NCBI GenBank assembly: GCA_018824205.1
Contig: JAHJGX010000071.1
Coordinates: 1 to 41,024, forward strand
From: a bacterium
GTDB lineage: Bacteria > Fidelibacterota > UBA2242
Direction: 5' to 3'
Length of the DNA: 41,024 nucleotides
Part shown: positions 8,003-18,322 of the stretch, piece by piece
Position numbering within the stretch: position 1 is the first letter of the stretch
How the letters are laid out: each line of letters begins with the position of its first letter
Position numbers and translations under genes: made by a program
Notes under the pieces: generated by a model
Database searches by the model: none
Told to the model about the DNA's origin: nothing
What the model saw: only the letters and a program-made list of their open reading frames with translations

Positions 8003-9307
8003 TCATGATTTTTGAATTTTTCCAAACAGACTGACACCGGGTGCGCCGGTAATTAATATATTGATTAAATCACCAATGTCAGCGCTTCCTTCTTTTAAAA
8101 TTACCAGTTTATTCGAATCAGTCCTACCTATTTTTTCATCAACATTTTTTTTACTGCATCCGTCAATTAATACCGATTGAATGGTCCCGATTGTCTGACG
8201 ATTTCTGAACGTTGTATGTCTTTTCTGTTTCGCAATGATGAGGTTCAGGCGTTCCGCTTTTTCTTCCTCGGTAACGTCATCGGTCAGTTTAGCGGCAGCA
8301 GTATTTGGACGTGGAGAATACTTAAACATGTACGCATTATCAAAGATAACTTCATCCATCACATGTAGAGTTTCTTCAAAATCAGCTGCGGTTTCACCGG
8401 GAAAACCGACAATAATATCAGTTGTAATTCCACATTCGGGTAAATATTTTCGGATATTCGTCACAAAGTCTAAATACTTTTCCTGTGTATAAGAGCGATT
8501 CATCGCGGACAATACTTTTGTTGATCCCGATTGCAGAGGTAAATGAATATGTTTACAGATATTGTCATAGTCACGCATTGCTTCCAGCATTCTTGTGTTT
8601 ACATCTTCCGGATGGGGTGATGTAAAGCGAACCCGCTTAACACCTGGTATTTCCGCAACTTGAATGAGCAGGTCCGGGAAACGGTGATCATCGTAACGAT
8701 AGGAATTGACATTTTGTCCGAGCAGCGTGATTTCCTGATACCCGTCACTAACGGCCCTCTTTATTTCTTCAACAATGCTTTTTATGGAGCGACTGCGTTC
8801 ACGGCCGCGGGTATAGGGAACAATGCAATAGGAACAGAATTTATCACAACCCCGCATGATTGACACCCAGGCATTAACGATACTGTTCCTGAACGGCATC
8901 AGACCATCGTAGACTTCCTTTCTGGAAAGATTTACGTCAATAAAGGAATGGGTTTTATTCACTACTAATTCAGGGATTTGACGATAGGCGTCCGGACCTA
9001 ATACAAGATCAATAAAGGGTTTCTCTTCTAATATTTTACCACGATCACGTTGGGCAACACAGCCCACGAGACCAAGGAGAAGATTCGGATTCGTTTTCTT
9101 AAAGGATTTAAACTGGGACAGCCGTGATATTGCCCGGTTGTCAGCACCATGACGAACGCTGCATGTATTCACCAGGATGATATCGGCTTCATCCGGATTG
9201 CAGGTTGAAATAAAATTTTCTCGTTCCAGAAGTCCGGCAATGATCTCAGAATCAGCCTCGTTCATCTGGCAACCGTAAGTTTCAATATAGTATTTACCTG
9301 CTTTCAT
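8003..9307 (-). CDS. miaB: tRNA-2-methylthio-N6-dimethylallyladenosine synthase MiaB
   Basis: 434 residues, normal for MiaB. The N-terminal UPF0004 domain starts with YIETYGCQMNEADSE and holds three Cys for the auxiliary 4Fe-4S cluster (CQMNE, NTCSV, GCVAQ). The radical SAM core has the signature 'RGCDKFCSYCIVPYTRGRE' (CxxxCxxC), and the C-terminus is a TRAM domain ending in VSLFGKI. The enzyme methylthiolates i6A37 in tRNAs that read UNN codons, using two SAM and an iron-sulfur cluster. The lapA RBS lies at the end of this gene, so the genes downstream probably share its transcript. Family assignment is firm. Confidence 0.96.
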   Translation of the reverse strand: MKAGKYYIETYGCQMNEADSEIIAGLLERENFISTCNPDEADIILVNTCSVRHGADNRAISRLSQFKSFKKTNPNLLLGLVGCVAQRDRGKILEEKPFIDLVLGPDAYRQIPELVVNKTHSFIDVNLSRKEVYDGLMPFRNSIVNAWVSIMRGCDKFCSYCIVPYTRGRERSRSIKSIVEEIKRAVSDGYQEITLLGQNVNSYRYDDHRFPDLLIQVAEIPGVKRVRFTSPHPEDVNTRMLEAMRDYDNICKHIHLPLQSGSTKVLSAMNRSYTQEKYLDFVTNIRKYLPECGITTDIIVGFPGETAADFEETLHVMDEVIFDNAYMFKYSPRPNTAAAKLTDDVTEEEKAERLNLIIAKQKRHTTFRNRQTIGTIQSVLIDGCSKKNVDEKIGRTDSNKLVILKEGSADIGDLINILITGAPGVSLFGKIQKS

Positions 9308-9321
9308 AGTAGCTGAAACTT

Positions 9322-9349
9322 AAAAAAAAACAGCCTATTAATAAAGCTG
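9322..9349 (-). terminator. Rho-independent terminator after the M23 gene
   Basis: On the minus strand CAGCTT pairs with AGGCTG (one wobble) around a 7-base loop, followed by nine T. It lies between the M23 peptidase stop and the miaB start. The stem is short, so termination may be partial. Confidence 0.55.
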
Positions 9350-9380
9350 AATTAAAAAATATGATATTAGTAAAAATATT

Positions 9381-10301
9381 CTAACGGATATATCCGGTGA
9401 AATAATAATCGAGTGGGTTTTTATTTATCCCGAACTGCCGTATTTCGTAATGTAGATGAGACGCGGTACTTCTGCCGGTGCAACCAACTTCGGCAATTTT
9501 TTGACCACGCATTACAACATCACCCGGTTTAATTACCATTTTGGATAGATGAGCGTAAAAGGTCGAATAACCATACCCATGATCGACTTTAATTATCTTA
9601 CCATATGTGCTGCTGTAATTTGTGCTTCGGACAACACCGTCAGCAGTTGCATACACAGGCGTTCCCGATGGTGATGATATATCAATTCCATAATGGAACT
9701 GCCGGGTACCGGTGAACGGATCACGACGATAACCATAACCATCTGAAATATAGCCGGTGTTTACCGGGCGAATTGATGGAGTTGATTTTATCTGGGGAGA
9801 TCGATGCTTAATAGCATTATAGATTTCTTCGTAGCTGATACGTTCCAATTTGATTTCACGGGTCAGACGGTCCAAATCCGTTGCCAATTCCGATATCTTC
9901 ACATTGTCATCTGGTAACAGATTGTCCAGTTCTTCGCCTTGAAAACTATATTTTCCTCCAATACCAAGTTTCCGAACATCCCGATCAATTACCGGAATAT
10001 CAGCATATGTTCGTAATGCCTGATCTTTTTCGGCAAGAACATGCAGTTCTGATTCCATTTGTTGAATCCGCTGATCCAGATCGTACATGGTGCCAACAAG
10101 TTTACTGTTATTTTTTTTAAGTCGGACTACTTTGGCATTATAAATGGAATTTGAAAAAGCATTAATTCCGATTGTTACTGCACCTATGATTACTAAAACA
10201 GCAAAAACCACCGAACCGATCAACTGTCTGTGAGACAAGCTAAAAGTTTTTGGCGATCTTTTTGTGTTCCAAACAAGAACAAGTTTGGATTGTTTCTTCA
10301 T
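9381..10301 (-). CDS. Membrane-anchored M23 (LytM) peptidase
   Basis: 306 residues. A short basic cytoplasmic N-terminus is followed by one transmembrane helix (about 28-50), a coiled coil (about 55-98 and again 130-160) and a C-terminal M23/LytM domain (about 180-300). Zinc ligands are intact: H203 and D207 in FHYGIDIS and H284 in HLHYE, with H251 in YAHLS as the catalytic partner. The fold cleaves peptide cross-links in peptidoglycan. The coiled-coil plus M23 layout resembles EnvC/MepM and the bactofilin-linked shape peptidases. It could also regulate an amidase, but the full metal set argues for activity. Confidence 0.9.
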   Translation of the reverse strand: MKKQSKLVLVWNTKRSPKTFSLSHRQLIGSVVFAVLVIIGAVTIGINAFSNSIYNAKVVRLKKNNSKLVGTMYDLDQRIQQMESELHVLAEKDQALRTYADIPVIDRDVRKLGIGGKYSFQGEELDNLLPDDNVKISELATDLDRLTREIKLERISYEEIYNAIKHRSPQIKSTPSIRPVNTGYISDGYGYRRDPFTGTRQFHYGIDISSPSGTPVYATADGVVRSTNYSSTYGKIIKVDHGYGYSTFYAHLSKMVIKPGDVVMRGQKIAEVGCTGRSTASHLHYEIRQFGINKNPLDYYFTGYIR

Positions 10302-10393
10302 TCTTTTTCTAACAATTTTCTATATTGGTAACCCCAAGATCTTCATCCACACCTCATATTAATAAAATGTAAACACTTTGTCAACATTTTTTA

Positions 10394-11257
10394 TCAGCCT
10401 AAAAAACCTCTTAAATTGAGCGCTCTTGAAGTGTGTCGCAGCTTTCGTAATGCCTTCTCTTTTATTTGACGGACTCTTTCTCGTGTCAAATGAAGATAAT
10501 TTCCTATTTCTTCAAGCGTCATTGGCAGCTCATGGCCAATCCCAAAGTACATCCGAATAATGGTCGACTCTCTATCGTCAAGACTTCGCAATGCCCTCTC
10601 AACTTCAATATGAAATGATTCTTCGGTAAGCAAATTCCCCGGTTCGTTTTCCTCCTGGCCCCTTAAAATATCCTGAAGAGTTCCACTTCCATTTTTCCCA
10701 ATAGGGGAATCAATACTCAAGGTTCCCTCAGAAAGCTGCCGGAGGACATCCAGATCAATTTTTTCCTGGGCAAGGATTTCTTCAATTTCTTCTGTCGTCG
10801 GTTCCCGTTCATATTCCTGCTCGAATTCAGAGGTTATTTTCGAGATTTTATTAAGATTCCCAACCACATTTAGCGGCAATCTTACTAATCGTGAATATTC
10901 GGAAATTGCCTGTAATATGGTTTGTCTGATCCACCATACGGCATATGAGATAAATTTAAACCCCCTGGTTTCATCAAAACGCTGGGCCGCTTTTATTAAT
11001 CCGATATTTCCTTCGTTAATCAGATCTTCAAGGGACAATCCATGATTCTGGTATTTTTTTGCGACAGATACTACGAAACGTAAATTCGCCCGTAATAACT
11101 TGTCAAGTGCCTGTGAATCCCCCTGCCGGACTTTTGCAGCAAGTTCTATTTCCTCTTCGGGTGTCAGAGGATCTTCGTGGCTGATTTCCTCAAAATATCT
11201 CTTAAGCACGTGACTATGCGAGTGGGGATATTTATCTAAGGACCCGCTCTTTTTCAT
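10394..11257 (-). CDS. rpoD: RNA polymerase sigma factor, RpoD/SigA type
   Basis: 287 residues with sigma regions 1.2 (LKRYFEEISHEDPLTPEEEI), 2 (ANLRFVVSVAKKYQNHGLSL; GFKFISYAVWWIRQTI), 3 and 4 (MTLEEIGNYLHLTRERVRQI). Region 1.1 is missing. This compact form without 1.1 is the usual primary sigma factor in Bacteroidota and relatives, so it is probably the housekeeping sigma rather than a stress sigma. No clear Shine-Dalgarno is seen before the ATG. A coiled-coil gene ends 28 bases upstream in the same direction, so the two may be co-transcribed. Confidence 0.9.
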   Translation of the reverse strand: MKKSGSLDKYPHSHSHVLKRYFEEISHEDPLTPEEEIELAAKVRQGDSQALDKLLRANLRFVVSVAKKYQNHGLSLEDLINEGNIGLIKAAQRFDETRGFKFISYAVWWIRQTILQAISEYSRLVRLPLNVVGNLNKISKITSEFEQEYEREPTTEEIEEILAQEKIDLDVLRQLSEGTLSIDSPIGKNGSGTLQDILRGQEENEPGNLLTEESFHIEVERALRSLDDRESTIIRMYFGIGHELPMTLEEIGNYLHLTRERVRQIKEKALRKLRHTSRALNLRGFLG

Positions 11258-11285
11258 TATGGATTTTTAATTTGAAATTGGGAAA

Positions 11286-11672
11286 CTATTTTTCTTCTTT
11301 TTTCGTTTCCGGATTGGCTGGTTTCGCCTTTTCTGCCTGACTAGCCCCCTGAATGGACTTGTACTGTTTTTCCTTGTCTTTCAGTTTCTTCTCTAAATCT
11401 TTTATCACTGCCAGACAGGCTTTTACATTTTCATTTTTTTCAAAATCTTTGGTTTTCTTTTCCTGAATTAGATGATAAACAGTACCACCCAATTCTGCAA
11501 ACTGTTTTTCTATATCCCGTTTTGTCTGGAATATATCCAGTTTAACTTTCCCAAGTTTTGTGACTTCTTCCGCTTTATCCGCGGCTTCACGGGTAAATTC
11601 TCCGGCCTTATCAGCGGCTTTGGTGACCCATTCTCCAAGGTTTTTCTTTATGTCGCCCCATAAGTTTGCCAT
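11286..11672 (-). CDS. Small charged coiled-coil protein, unknown function
   Basis: 128 residues, rich in Lys, Glu and Ala, with no signal peptide or membrane helix. The N-terminal part has amphipathic repeats of the type WVTKAADKAGEFTREAADKA, like LEA- or YtxH-type helices; the middle is a coiled coil with a short hydrophobic patch (ELGGTVYHLIQE); the tail is disordered (KPANPETKKEEK). The start has an excellent RBS (AGGAGG, four bases before ATG). It lies just upstream of rpoD and downstream of groEL. A stress or surface-binding role is possible, but nothing in the sequence fixes a function. Confidence 0.75.
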   Translation of the reverse strand: MANLWGDIKKNLGEWVTKAADKAGEFTREAADKAEEVTKLGKVKLDIFQTKRDIEKQFAELGGTVYHLIQEKKTKDFEKNENVKACLAVIKDLEKKLKDKEKQYKSIQGASQAEKAKPANPETKKEEK

Positions 11673-11760
11673 TTATCCTCCTGTTTTTATGGTTGCAATA
11701 TATCCTTGTTTACACATTAAATCAAGTACATACATTTATAATATACAAGGATATTTCTAA

Positions 11761-11800
11761 ATAAAAAATGGGCTATTTCAATAATTGAAACAGCCCATTA
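11761..11800 (-). terminator. Rho-independent terminator of groES-groEL
   Basis: On the minus strand AATGGGCTGTTTCA and TGAAATAGCCCATT form a 14-bp stem with one mismatch and a 5-base loop, followed by TTTTTT. It lies 20 bases past the groEL stop. Confidence 0.88.
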
Positions 11801-11820
11801 TATGCGTAATCAGTTATTGA

Positions 11821-13464
<1,644 letters not shown>

Positions 13465-13469
13465 CTATT

Positions 13470-13757
13470 TTAGCTGATAACAGCCAAAATATCACTTTCT
13501 CTCATGATTAGATGTTCAATACCATCAATGGTGACTTCAGTCCCGGAGTACTTACCGTAGAGAATCTTATTCCCTACTTTCACTTCCATAGCGACTTTTG
13601 TTCCGTTTTCACTGACTTTTCCCGGACCGACAGCAATAACAGTGCCTTCCTGAGGTTTTTCCTTTGCAGTATCCGGAAGGATAATTCCACCGGATGTCTT
13701 TTCCTCGGGTTCGGATGATTTTACAACCACGCGATCTGCTAAAGGTTTAATTGCCAT
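13470..13757 (-). CDS. groS: Co-chaperonin GroES (10 kDa)
   Basis: 95 residues with the usual beginning '[11 protein letters not shown]', the mobile loop '[20 protein letters not shown]' and '[14 protein letters not shown]'. It caps GroEL during folding. The RBS AGGAG lies eight bases before the ATG. It is the first gene of the groESL operon. The upstream region holds AAGTGCTAA, similar to one arm of a CIRCE operator, but the matching left arm is not present. Confidence 0.98.
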   Translation of the reverse strand: MAIKPLADRVVVKSSEPEEKTSGGIILPDTAKEKPQEGTVIAVGPGKVSENGTKVAMEVKVGNKILYGKYSGTEVTIDGIEHLIMRESDILAVIS

Positions 13758-14138
13758 ATTCTATTCTCCTTTCAATTTTTTAGCACTTTTTCAATCATTG
13801 GTTAAAGTTAATTGTATTTAATCGATAATCTTCATTAAATAAAAACCAAATTCCATCCAGTTTTCAGTTCTACTTCTATTAAAAAGCGTTCATCATTTTA
13901 CAAAGCCTGTGCCAGAAATCATACAGGACATTTCGTCACACAAGTTAATTGGTATATTGCCTCTATTTGACATTACGACAATATCCCCAAATATTGCTAT
14001 GTTTGCACAGATTGTATATTGGATTCTCGCGTTGGATAATATTTACCTTTGTAAACAAATATCTGGATTGACTTAAAAGATATTTAAACTTTTATAATCC
14101 TAATATAAACATATGTTTTTCGTCTATAAAATGGGTAG
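13758..14138. other. Non-coding region upstream of groES
   Basis: About 380 AT-rich bases with no credible ORF. It must hold the groESL promoter on the minus strand. I could not settle on a -35/-10 pair, and no full CIRCE element is present. Confidence 0.5.
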
Positions 14139-14211
14139 TACCCCCAACAGGACTTGAACCTGTGCTTCCGGCTCCGGAGGCCGGCGCTCTATCCAACTGA
14201 GCTATGGGGGC
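14139..14211 (-). tRNA. tRNA-Arg (anticodon CCG)
   Basis: The minus strand reads GCCCCCATAGCTCAGTTGGA onward and folds as a standard 73-base tRNA: acceptor GCCCCCA/TGGGGGT (terminal G-T), anticodon stem CCGGC/GCCGG with loop CTCCGGA (anticodon CCG) and T arm ACAGG-TTCAAGT-CCTGT. CCA is not encoded. It decodes CGG. Confidence 0.95.
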
Positions 14212-14380
14212 GTCAAGAAGCGGGCTAAATTACATCATTCAAATCTAACACACAAAAGTTTTATGAAACTTTTTAAGTCCAAAGGAGTTATGTATGGCGA
14301 TATTCGGGAAATAACTATGAATTATTCCTATTTATTTCTATCTTACGTCGATTTTTACAAAGATAATCTGAGGAGAAAAC

Positions 14381-15397
14381 ATGAAAAAATTCGCCATTTT
14401 ACTGCTGGTATTGCTAGCGGCTGTTACATCGTGTACTAAAAAGGAACCCAGTTTAATTCTGGAAAAGGATAGTCCGGCTTACATCCTTGCAAAATCTCTC
14501 ACTGAAAAAGTCCCTTATTATGATCCCGACCAGAATAATCCCCTGATCTCGACCAAATACTTTGACATCACTACTGGTGATATACTGAACATTATTCAGA
14601 CAAATTTCGGAAACCGGTCGCAGCAATTGACGAATTTTAATGCTGACCGTATAAAGACGATTATTGATCAAAACGCTCTCCAGATGGGTGAAGTCAAACT
14701 TCTCCTCAGGGAATCTGAAACATTGAATATTCAGGTATCTGATGAAGAGATCGACAGTCTGATTAGCGAACGATATATCCGTGATGGCGGAGAAGAACGG
14801 TTTATGTCCTGGTTGAAAAACAACAACATCGAATATGAAACTGTCCGCAATGACACTCGTGACGGGATCATGATTGAGAAATACGTTGACACCGCACTTT
14901 CAAAGAATTTCGAAGTCACCGAGGAAGAATTGATGGAAAATTTTCAGCAGGATAAATATGCAACAGTCCGCCATATTTTACTGAAAACACAGGGTCTTGA
15001 CGACTCCAGTAAAGTTGCCAAATACAAAGAGATGGAAGCTATTTTGAAACGGGCAAACGCAGGGGAAGATTTCGCCGCTCTGGCCAACGAATACTCCGAA
15101 GATCCCGGTTCCGGCAAAAATGGCGGTCTGTATGAAAACTTTACTCGCGGCCGCATGGTTAAACCCTTTGAAGACGCATCCTTCGGTGTTCCCATTGGTG
15201 AAATCAGTGATATTGTCGAAACATCCTACGGCTATCACATCATAAAAGTAATTGAACGAAAGCCGGAAGAAAAACCGTTCGAAGATGTAAAAGACAGTAT
15301 GAAGGCAAAATTAGAACAGGATAAGCGGACCCAGGTTTATGATGATAATCTGACAAAGCTGAAGAAGAAAGCAAATTTTAAAGTAATCGAATATTAA
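14381..15397 (+). CDS. PpiC/SurA-type peptidyl-prolyl isomerase lipoprotein
   Basis: 338 residues with a lipoprotein signal (MKKFAILLLVLLAAVTSC, Cys at 18). The N-terminal half is a helical SurA_N-like chaperone region. A parvulin (rotamase) domain covers about 192-300, with ATVRHILLKT, the typical DFAALANEYSEDPGSGKNGG and 'ETSYGYHIIKV'. It would isomerise X-Pro bonds and assist folding of exported proteins in the periplasm. The RBS GAGGAG lies before the ATG. It is monocistronic: a tRNA gene upstream is on the other strand and a terminator follows. SurA- and PrsA-like roles cannot be separated by sequence. Confidence 0.9.
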   Translation: MKKFAILLLVLLAAVTSCTKKEPSLILEKDSPAYILAKSLTEKVPYYDPDQNNPLISTKYFDITTGDILNIIQTNFGNRSQQLTNFNADRIKTIIDQNALQMGEVKLLLRESETLNIQVSDEEIDSLISERYIRDGGEERFMSWLKNNNIEYETVRNDTRDGIMIEKYVDTALSKNFEVTEEELMENFQQDKYATVRHILLKTQGLDDSSKVAKYKEMEAILKRANAGEDFAALANEYSEDPGSGKNGGLYENFTRGRMVKPFEDASFGVPIGEISDIVETSYGYHIIKVIERKPEEKPFEDVKDSMKAKLEQDKRTQVYDDNLTKLKKKANFKVIEY

Positions 15398-15416
15398 TAA
15401 AGTTGGCCATTTACTT

Positions 15417-15451
15417 AAGCCGTCTGTCCTAAATGAACAGACGGCTTTTTT
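15417..15451 (+). terminator. Rho-independent terminator of the PpiC gene
   Basis: AAGCCGTCTGT pairs with ACAGACGGCTT around a 9-base loop, followed by a run of T on the plus strand. It lies 20 bases after the PpiC stop and just past the convergent apbE stop. The minus strand lacks a T run. Confidence 0.9.
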
Positions 15452-16436
15452 ATTGGTTAAACCCTGATGATTTGAAAATTTTCCCATCGTGCCGGACGAT
15501 TAATCCCTCCGTACTCGGTATTTTTTCCAGTAACTCTATACCCTGTCTCGCACCGGCTACAAATATCCCTGTTGCCAGTGCATCGGCTTGTTCTGTCGTA
15601 GGAGCGATGATAGTGACAAACTGGCAGGAATCGGCCGGTAATCCGGTCTTTGGATTTAACAGATGATGAAACCGTTTTTCATTGTAAAAAAAGAACTTCT
15701 GATAATCGCCAGACGTCACCACCGCTCCGCTGTCTATTTCTATGATTTTCAGGATTTCCTGCTGAACTCGTGGATTTTGAATTCCTACCCGCCATTTTTT
15801 CCCATCAGCCCGGCATAATACCCGTAAATCACCGCCCGCATTCACCAGGGCACCTTTAACGCCGTTCTCAGACAAGATTTCAATCGCCCGGTCAACCGCG
15901 TAACCCTTGGCAATTCCTCCGGTCGTCAGCATTGTCCTCGGCGATGCAGATAAGAGCATATTATTTTCGGGATCAACTGTTAAGGTCTGGTAATTCACGT
16001 ACGGCAGTACGGATTCAATTTGGTCCTCAGTCGGTGGTTTCGGATTTTCCGATTTAAAATCCCACAGTGGCATTAACACACCGACAGTCATATCGAAGCA
16101 ACCATTTGTGAGTCTTGATACTTCCAGTCCTCTCTGAATCAAACTTAATACTTCTTCAGGCATTGCGACCCTGTCGCCCGTCCGGTGGCTGAATTCATAC
16201 AACGGACTTTCCGGATTGCCCTCGTAAAACAGCGAACCGATCCGGTTAATCTCAGTCATTGCTGCTGCAATGGCCATATTCGCATGGTATTCGGAATTGT
16301 CTAACACGGTAATTTCAATCACCGTACCCATTGCGAATCGGGTAACCTGATATGGTTTTAATGGACTGTCAGAGTTGCAGCCGGACAGACCAGCGATAAT
16401 TCCAATTAGAATCAGTGTAAAAAATACTTTTTTCAT
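15450..16436 (-). CDS. apbE: FAD:protein FMN transferase ApbE, lipoprotein
   Basis: 328 residues with a lipoprotein signal (MKKVFFTLILIGIIAGLSGC). ApbE motifs are present: 'YQVTRFAMGTVIEITV', 'TTGGIAKGYAVDRAIE', 'LVNAGGDLRV', and 'IEIDSGAVVTSGDYQKFF' followed by HHLLNPKTGLPA. The enzyme transfers FMN from FAD to a Thr or Ser of target proteins in the periplasm, using magnesium. It is the last gene of the rnf operon, where its targets are RnfG and RnfD, so its place here makes functional sense. The size is normal. Confidence 0.95.
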   Translation of the reverse strand: MKKVFFTLILIGIIAGLSGCNSDSPLKPYQVTRFAMGTVIEITVLDNSEYHANMAIAAAMTEINRIGSLFYEGNPESPLYEFSHRTGDRVAMPEEVLSLIQRGLEVSRLTNGCFDMTVGVLMPLWDFKSENPKPPTEDQIESVLPYVNYQTLTVDPENNMLLSASPRTMLTTGGIAKGYAVDRAIEILSENGVKGALVNAGGDLRVLCRADGKKWRVGIQNPRVQQEILKIIEIDSGAVVTSGDYQKFFFYNEKRFHHLLNPKTGLPADSCQFVTIIAPTTEQADALATGIFVAGARQGIELLEKIPSTEGLIVRHDGKIFKSSGFNQ

Positions 16437-16458
16437 TTGAATGTTTTTCTTGATTGGA

Positions 16459-16899
16459 TTATTGACAAATCTCTTTCATGGAGAAAACAGAAAAATCCGT
16501 CGAGGCTTTTTTCGTTGCCCAGATTCGGGTAAGCCATCCGGCTAGAAACAGCACCAGAACTGCAATAGTGAATTGAAGAACTTCCGGTGGAATCCCGATC
16601 AACGGTGCTTTAATAAATACTCCGGCAAGAATAATGGAAATCAGAAAACCCAGTAACGGAAATCCGTATTGCATAAACGTCAGTTGCAGTTGATTCTTAT
16701 CGGATTGTTCAATGAGAATCCGGTCATCAATTTTCGCGTTCAGTGTATTTTTTAATCTGAGGGTTCGCTTTCCCGAATCGCCCGGCCGGCAAATCATCCG
16801 GGCACCACAGGAATGGCAATGATCGTTTTCAAGCAATTCGATCTCGGCAATATTATCGATTATATCAACAATAACGCCTATTTCAAAACTCTCATCCAT
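16459..16899 (-). CDS. rseC: RseC/MucC family membrane protein
   Basis: 146 residues. A cytosolic N-terminal domain carries four Cys in the RseC pattern (CHSCGARMIC plus surrounding residues; ENDHCHSCGARMICRPG). Two transmembrane helices follow (GFPLLGFLISIILAGVFI and VLQFTIAVLVLFLAGWLT). RseC proteins are linked to Rnf complexes and, in E. coli, to reduction of SoxR. The ATG directly abuts the rnfB stop. It probably assists Rnf assembly or redox upkeep; the exact role is not settled for the family. Confidence 0.88.
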   Translation of the reverse strand: MDESFEIGVIVDIIDNIAEIELLENDHCHSCGARMICRPGDSGKRTLRLKNTLNAKIDDRILIEQSDKNQLQLTFMQYGFPLLGFLISIILAGVFIKAPLIGIPPEVLQFTIAVLVLFLAGWLTRIWATKKASTDFSVFSMKEICQ

Positions 16900-17733
16900 C
16901 TATTTCTCGTCGGCTTTACCAACAATTACAATACATTTGGTCGGGCATTTTTCGGTCGGCAGAACGAGCTCCCTGGTGTATTTTTCATGATCCACAACAG
17001 CCAGATTGTCGGTTACATTGAAACCAATCCCATCCACTGCTTTCTCACAAATCTTGCAGCCGATACAGGCCGCGCTGCAAACCGCCCTGGAATTTTTACC
17101 ATTGTCCTTATTTCGGCACAGTACAAAGACATGATGGCTGAGTGGATGCAATTCGATAACATTACGCGGACAGGCTTCCACACAATTCCCGCAACCGGTA
17201 CACTTGGCCCGATCCACAACCGGAATACCTTTGTCGTTCATATGAATAGCATCAAAGGGACAGACCGTCACACAATCACCATATCCCATACATCCGTAAC
17301 TGCAGGCCCGTTCGCCGCCGCCGACGAAGGTCGCTCCGATACACGACTGAATGCCTTCATAATCGGCTTTCTTTTTAACGGTACCATCGCCACCCTGGCA
17401 CATAACAATCGCCACCCGTCGTTCACCGGATTCCACTTCTACACCTAAGATCCGGGCAATTTTTTCAGCAGCGTCGGGGCCACATACCGGACAAGCGCTC
17501 AATTGAGTCTTACCTCCGGTCAGGTTCTCGGCAAAATTCGCACAACCAGCATAGCCGCAACTGCCGCAGTTCGCACCGGGCAACAGATCGGCAACTATTT
17601 CAATTTGGGGATTTTCTTCAACATGTAATTTCTTGTTTGCGAGGGTAATCAGAATTGAGAAAATGAGTCCCAATCCACCCATACTCAGTACCGCACCAAT
17701 AATATCCGCATATATCAGAGAGCTGTCAACCAT
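16900..17733 (-). CDS. rnfB: Rnf complex subunit B, multi-cluster ferredoxin
   Basis: 277 residues. The N-terminal anchor is about 8-32. A 4Fe-4S domain follows with CGSCGYAGC and a fourth Cys at 81. Then come several ferredoxin-type Cys sets: CSYGCMGYGDCVTVCP (144-158), CTGCGNCVEACP (178-189), CSAACIGCKIC (219-229) and CPTKC (263-267). This gives about four 4Fe-4S clusters. RnfB takes electrons from reduced ferredoxin and passes them into the membrane complex. The number of Cys is close to that of clostridial-type RnfB and higher than in short proteobacterial RnfB. Confidence 0.95.
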   Translation of the reverse strand: MVDSSLIYADIIGAVLSMGGLGLIFSILITLANKKLHVEENPQIEIVADLLPGANCGSCGYAGCANFAENLTGGKTQLSACPVCGPDAAEKIARILGVEVESGERRVAIVMCQGGDGTVKKKADYEGIQSCIGATFVGGGERACSYGCMGYGDCVTVCPFDAIHMNDKGIPVVDRAKCTGCGNCVEACPRNVIELHPLSHHVFVLCRNKDNGKNSRAVCSAACIGCKICEKAVDGIGFNVTDNLAVVDHEKYTRELVLPTEKCPTKCIVIVGKADEK

Positions 17734-17746
17734 TTCATTACTCCAT

Positions 17747-18322
17747 TTATATCAGTCCGGAAAAACCCATAAACGCCAACGCCAGACAACCGGCAACAAT
17801 CATTGTTATCGGCGCACCTTTGAAATATTCAGGAACATCGGCCAGTTCCAATTCCTCACGGATACCTGCCATAATGACGATTGCCAGTGTAAATCCCACA
17901 CCGGCACTGAATCCAAATATGATGCTTTCAATGAAATTATATTCCTTTAAAACCAGGAATAATGCAACTCCCAGAATAGCACAGTTGGTAGTGATTAAAG
18001 GCAGGAAAATTCCCAGCGCATCATACAGCGGTTTACTGACTTTTTTAATGAACATCTCAACCAGCTGCACCAGAGACGCGATTACCAGAATAAAGGACAC
18101 TGTCTGTAAAAACTGGAGATTCAATCCCTCAAGAATGTACCGGTTAACCAACCAGGCTACCGCCGCCGTTAATGTCATCACGAAGGTTGTCGCCATTCCC
18201 ATGCTGATCGCCGGGCCGATTTTTTTTGAAACACCGACAAACGGGCAGATACCCAAAAAATTTACGAGGACGTAATTATTTACAATCACCGCTGACAGAA
18301 ATATAATAACCAAGTTTGCCAT
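17747..18322 (-). CDS. rnfA: Rnf complex membrane subunit A
   Basis: 191 residues, six transmembrane helices, with the conserved half-helix motif NNYVLVNFLGICPFVGVSKK near the N-terminus and the mirrored 'LITTNCAILGVALF'. The Cys residues in these two motifs hold the membrane 2Fe-2S cluster shared with RnfE (NqrE/NqrD counterparts). Its ATG overlaps the rnfE stop by one base, so the two are translationally coupled. Confidence 0.96.
   Translation of the reverse strand: MANLVIIFLSAVIVNNYVLVNFLGICPFVGVSKKIGPAISMGMATTFVMTLTAAVAWLVNRYILEGLNLQFLQTVSFILVIASLVQLVEMFIKKVSKPLYDALGIFLPLITTNCAILGVALFLVLKEYNFIESIIFGFSAGVGFTLAIVIMAGIREELELADVPEYFKGAPITMIVAGCLALAFMGFSGLI

Noticed and set aside
13758-13800. 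CIRCE/HrcA operator upstream of groES
   Set aside because: Only one arm-like AAGTGCTAA is present on the minus strand; the partner TTAGCACTC at the required 9-base spacing is not there.
16813-17448. Plus-strand 211-residue ORF
   Set aside because: It lies antisense to rseC and rnfB, which have clear motifs; it has no recognisable domain.
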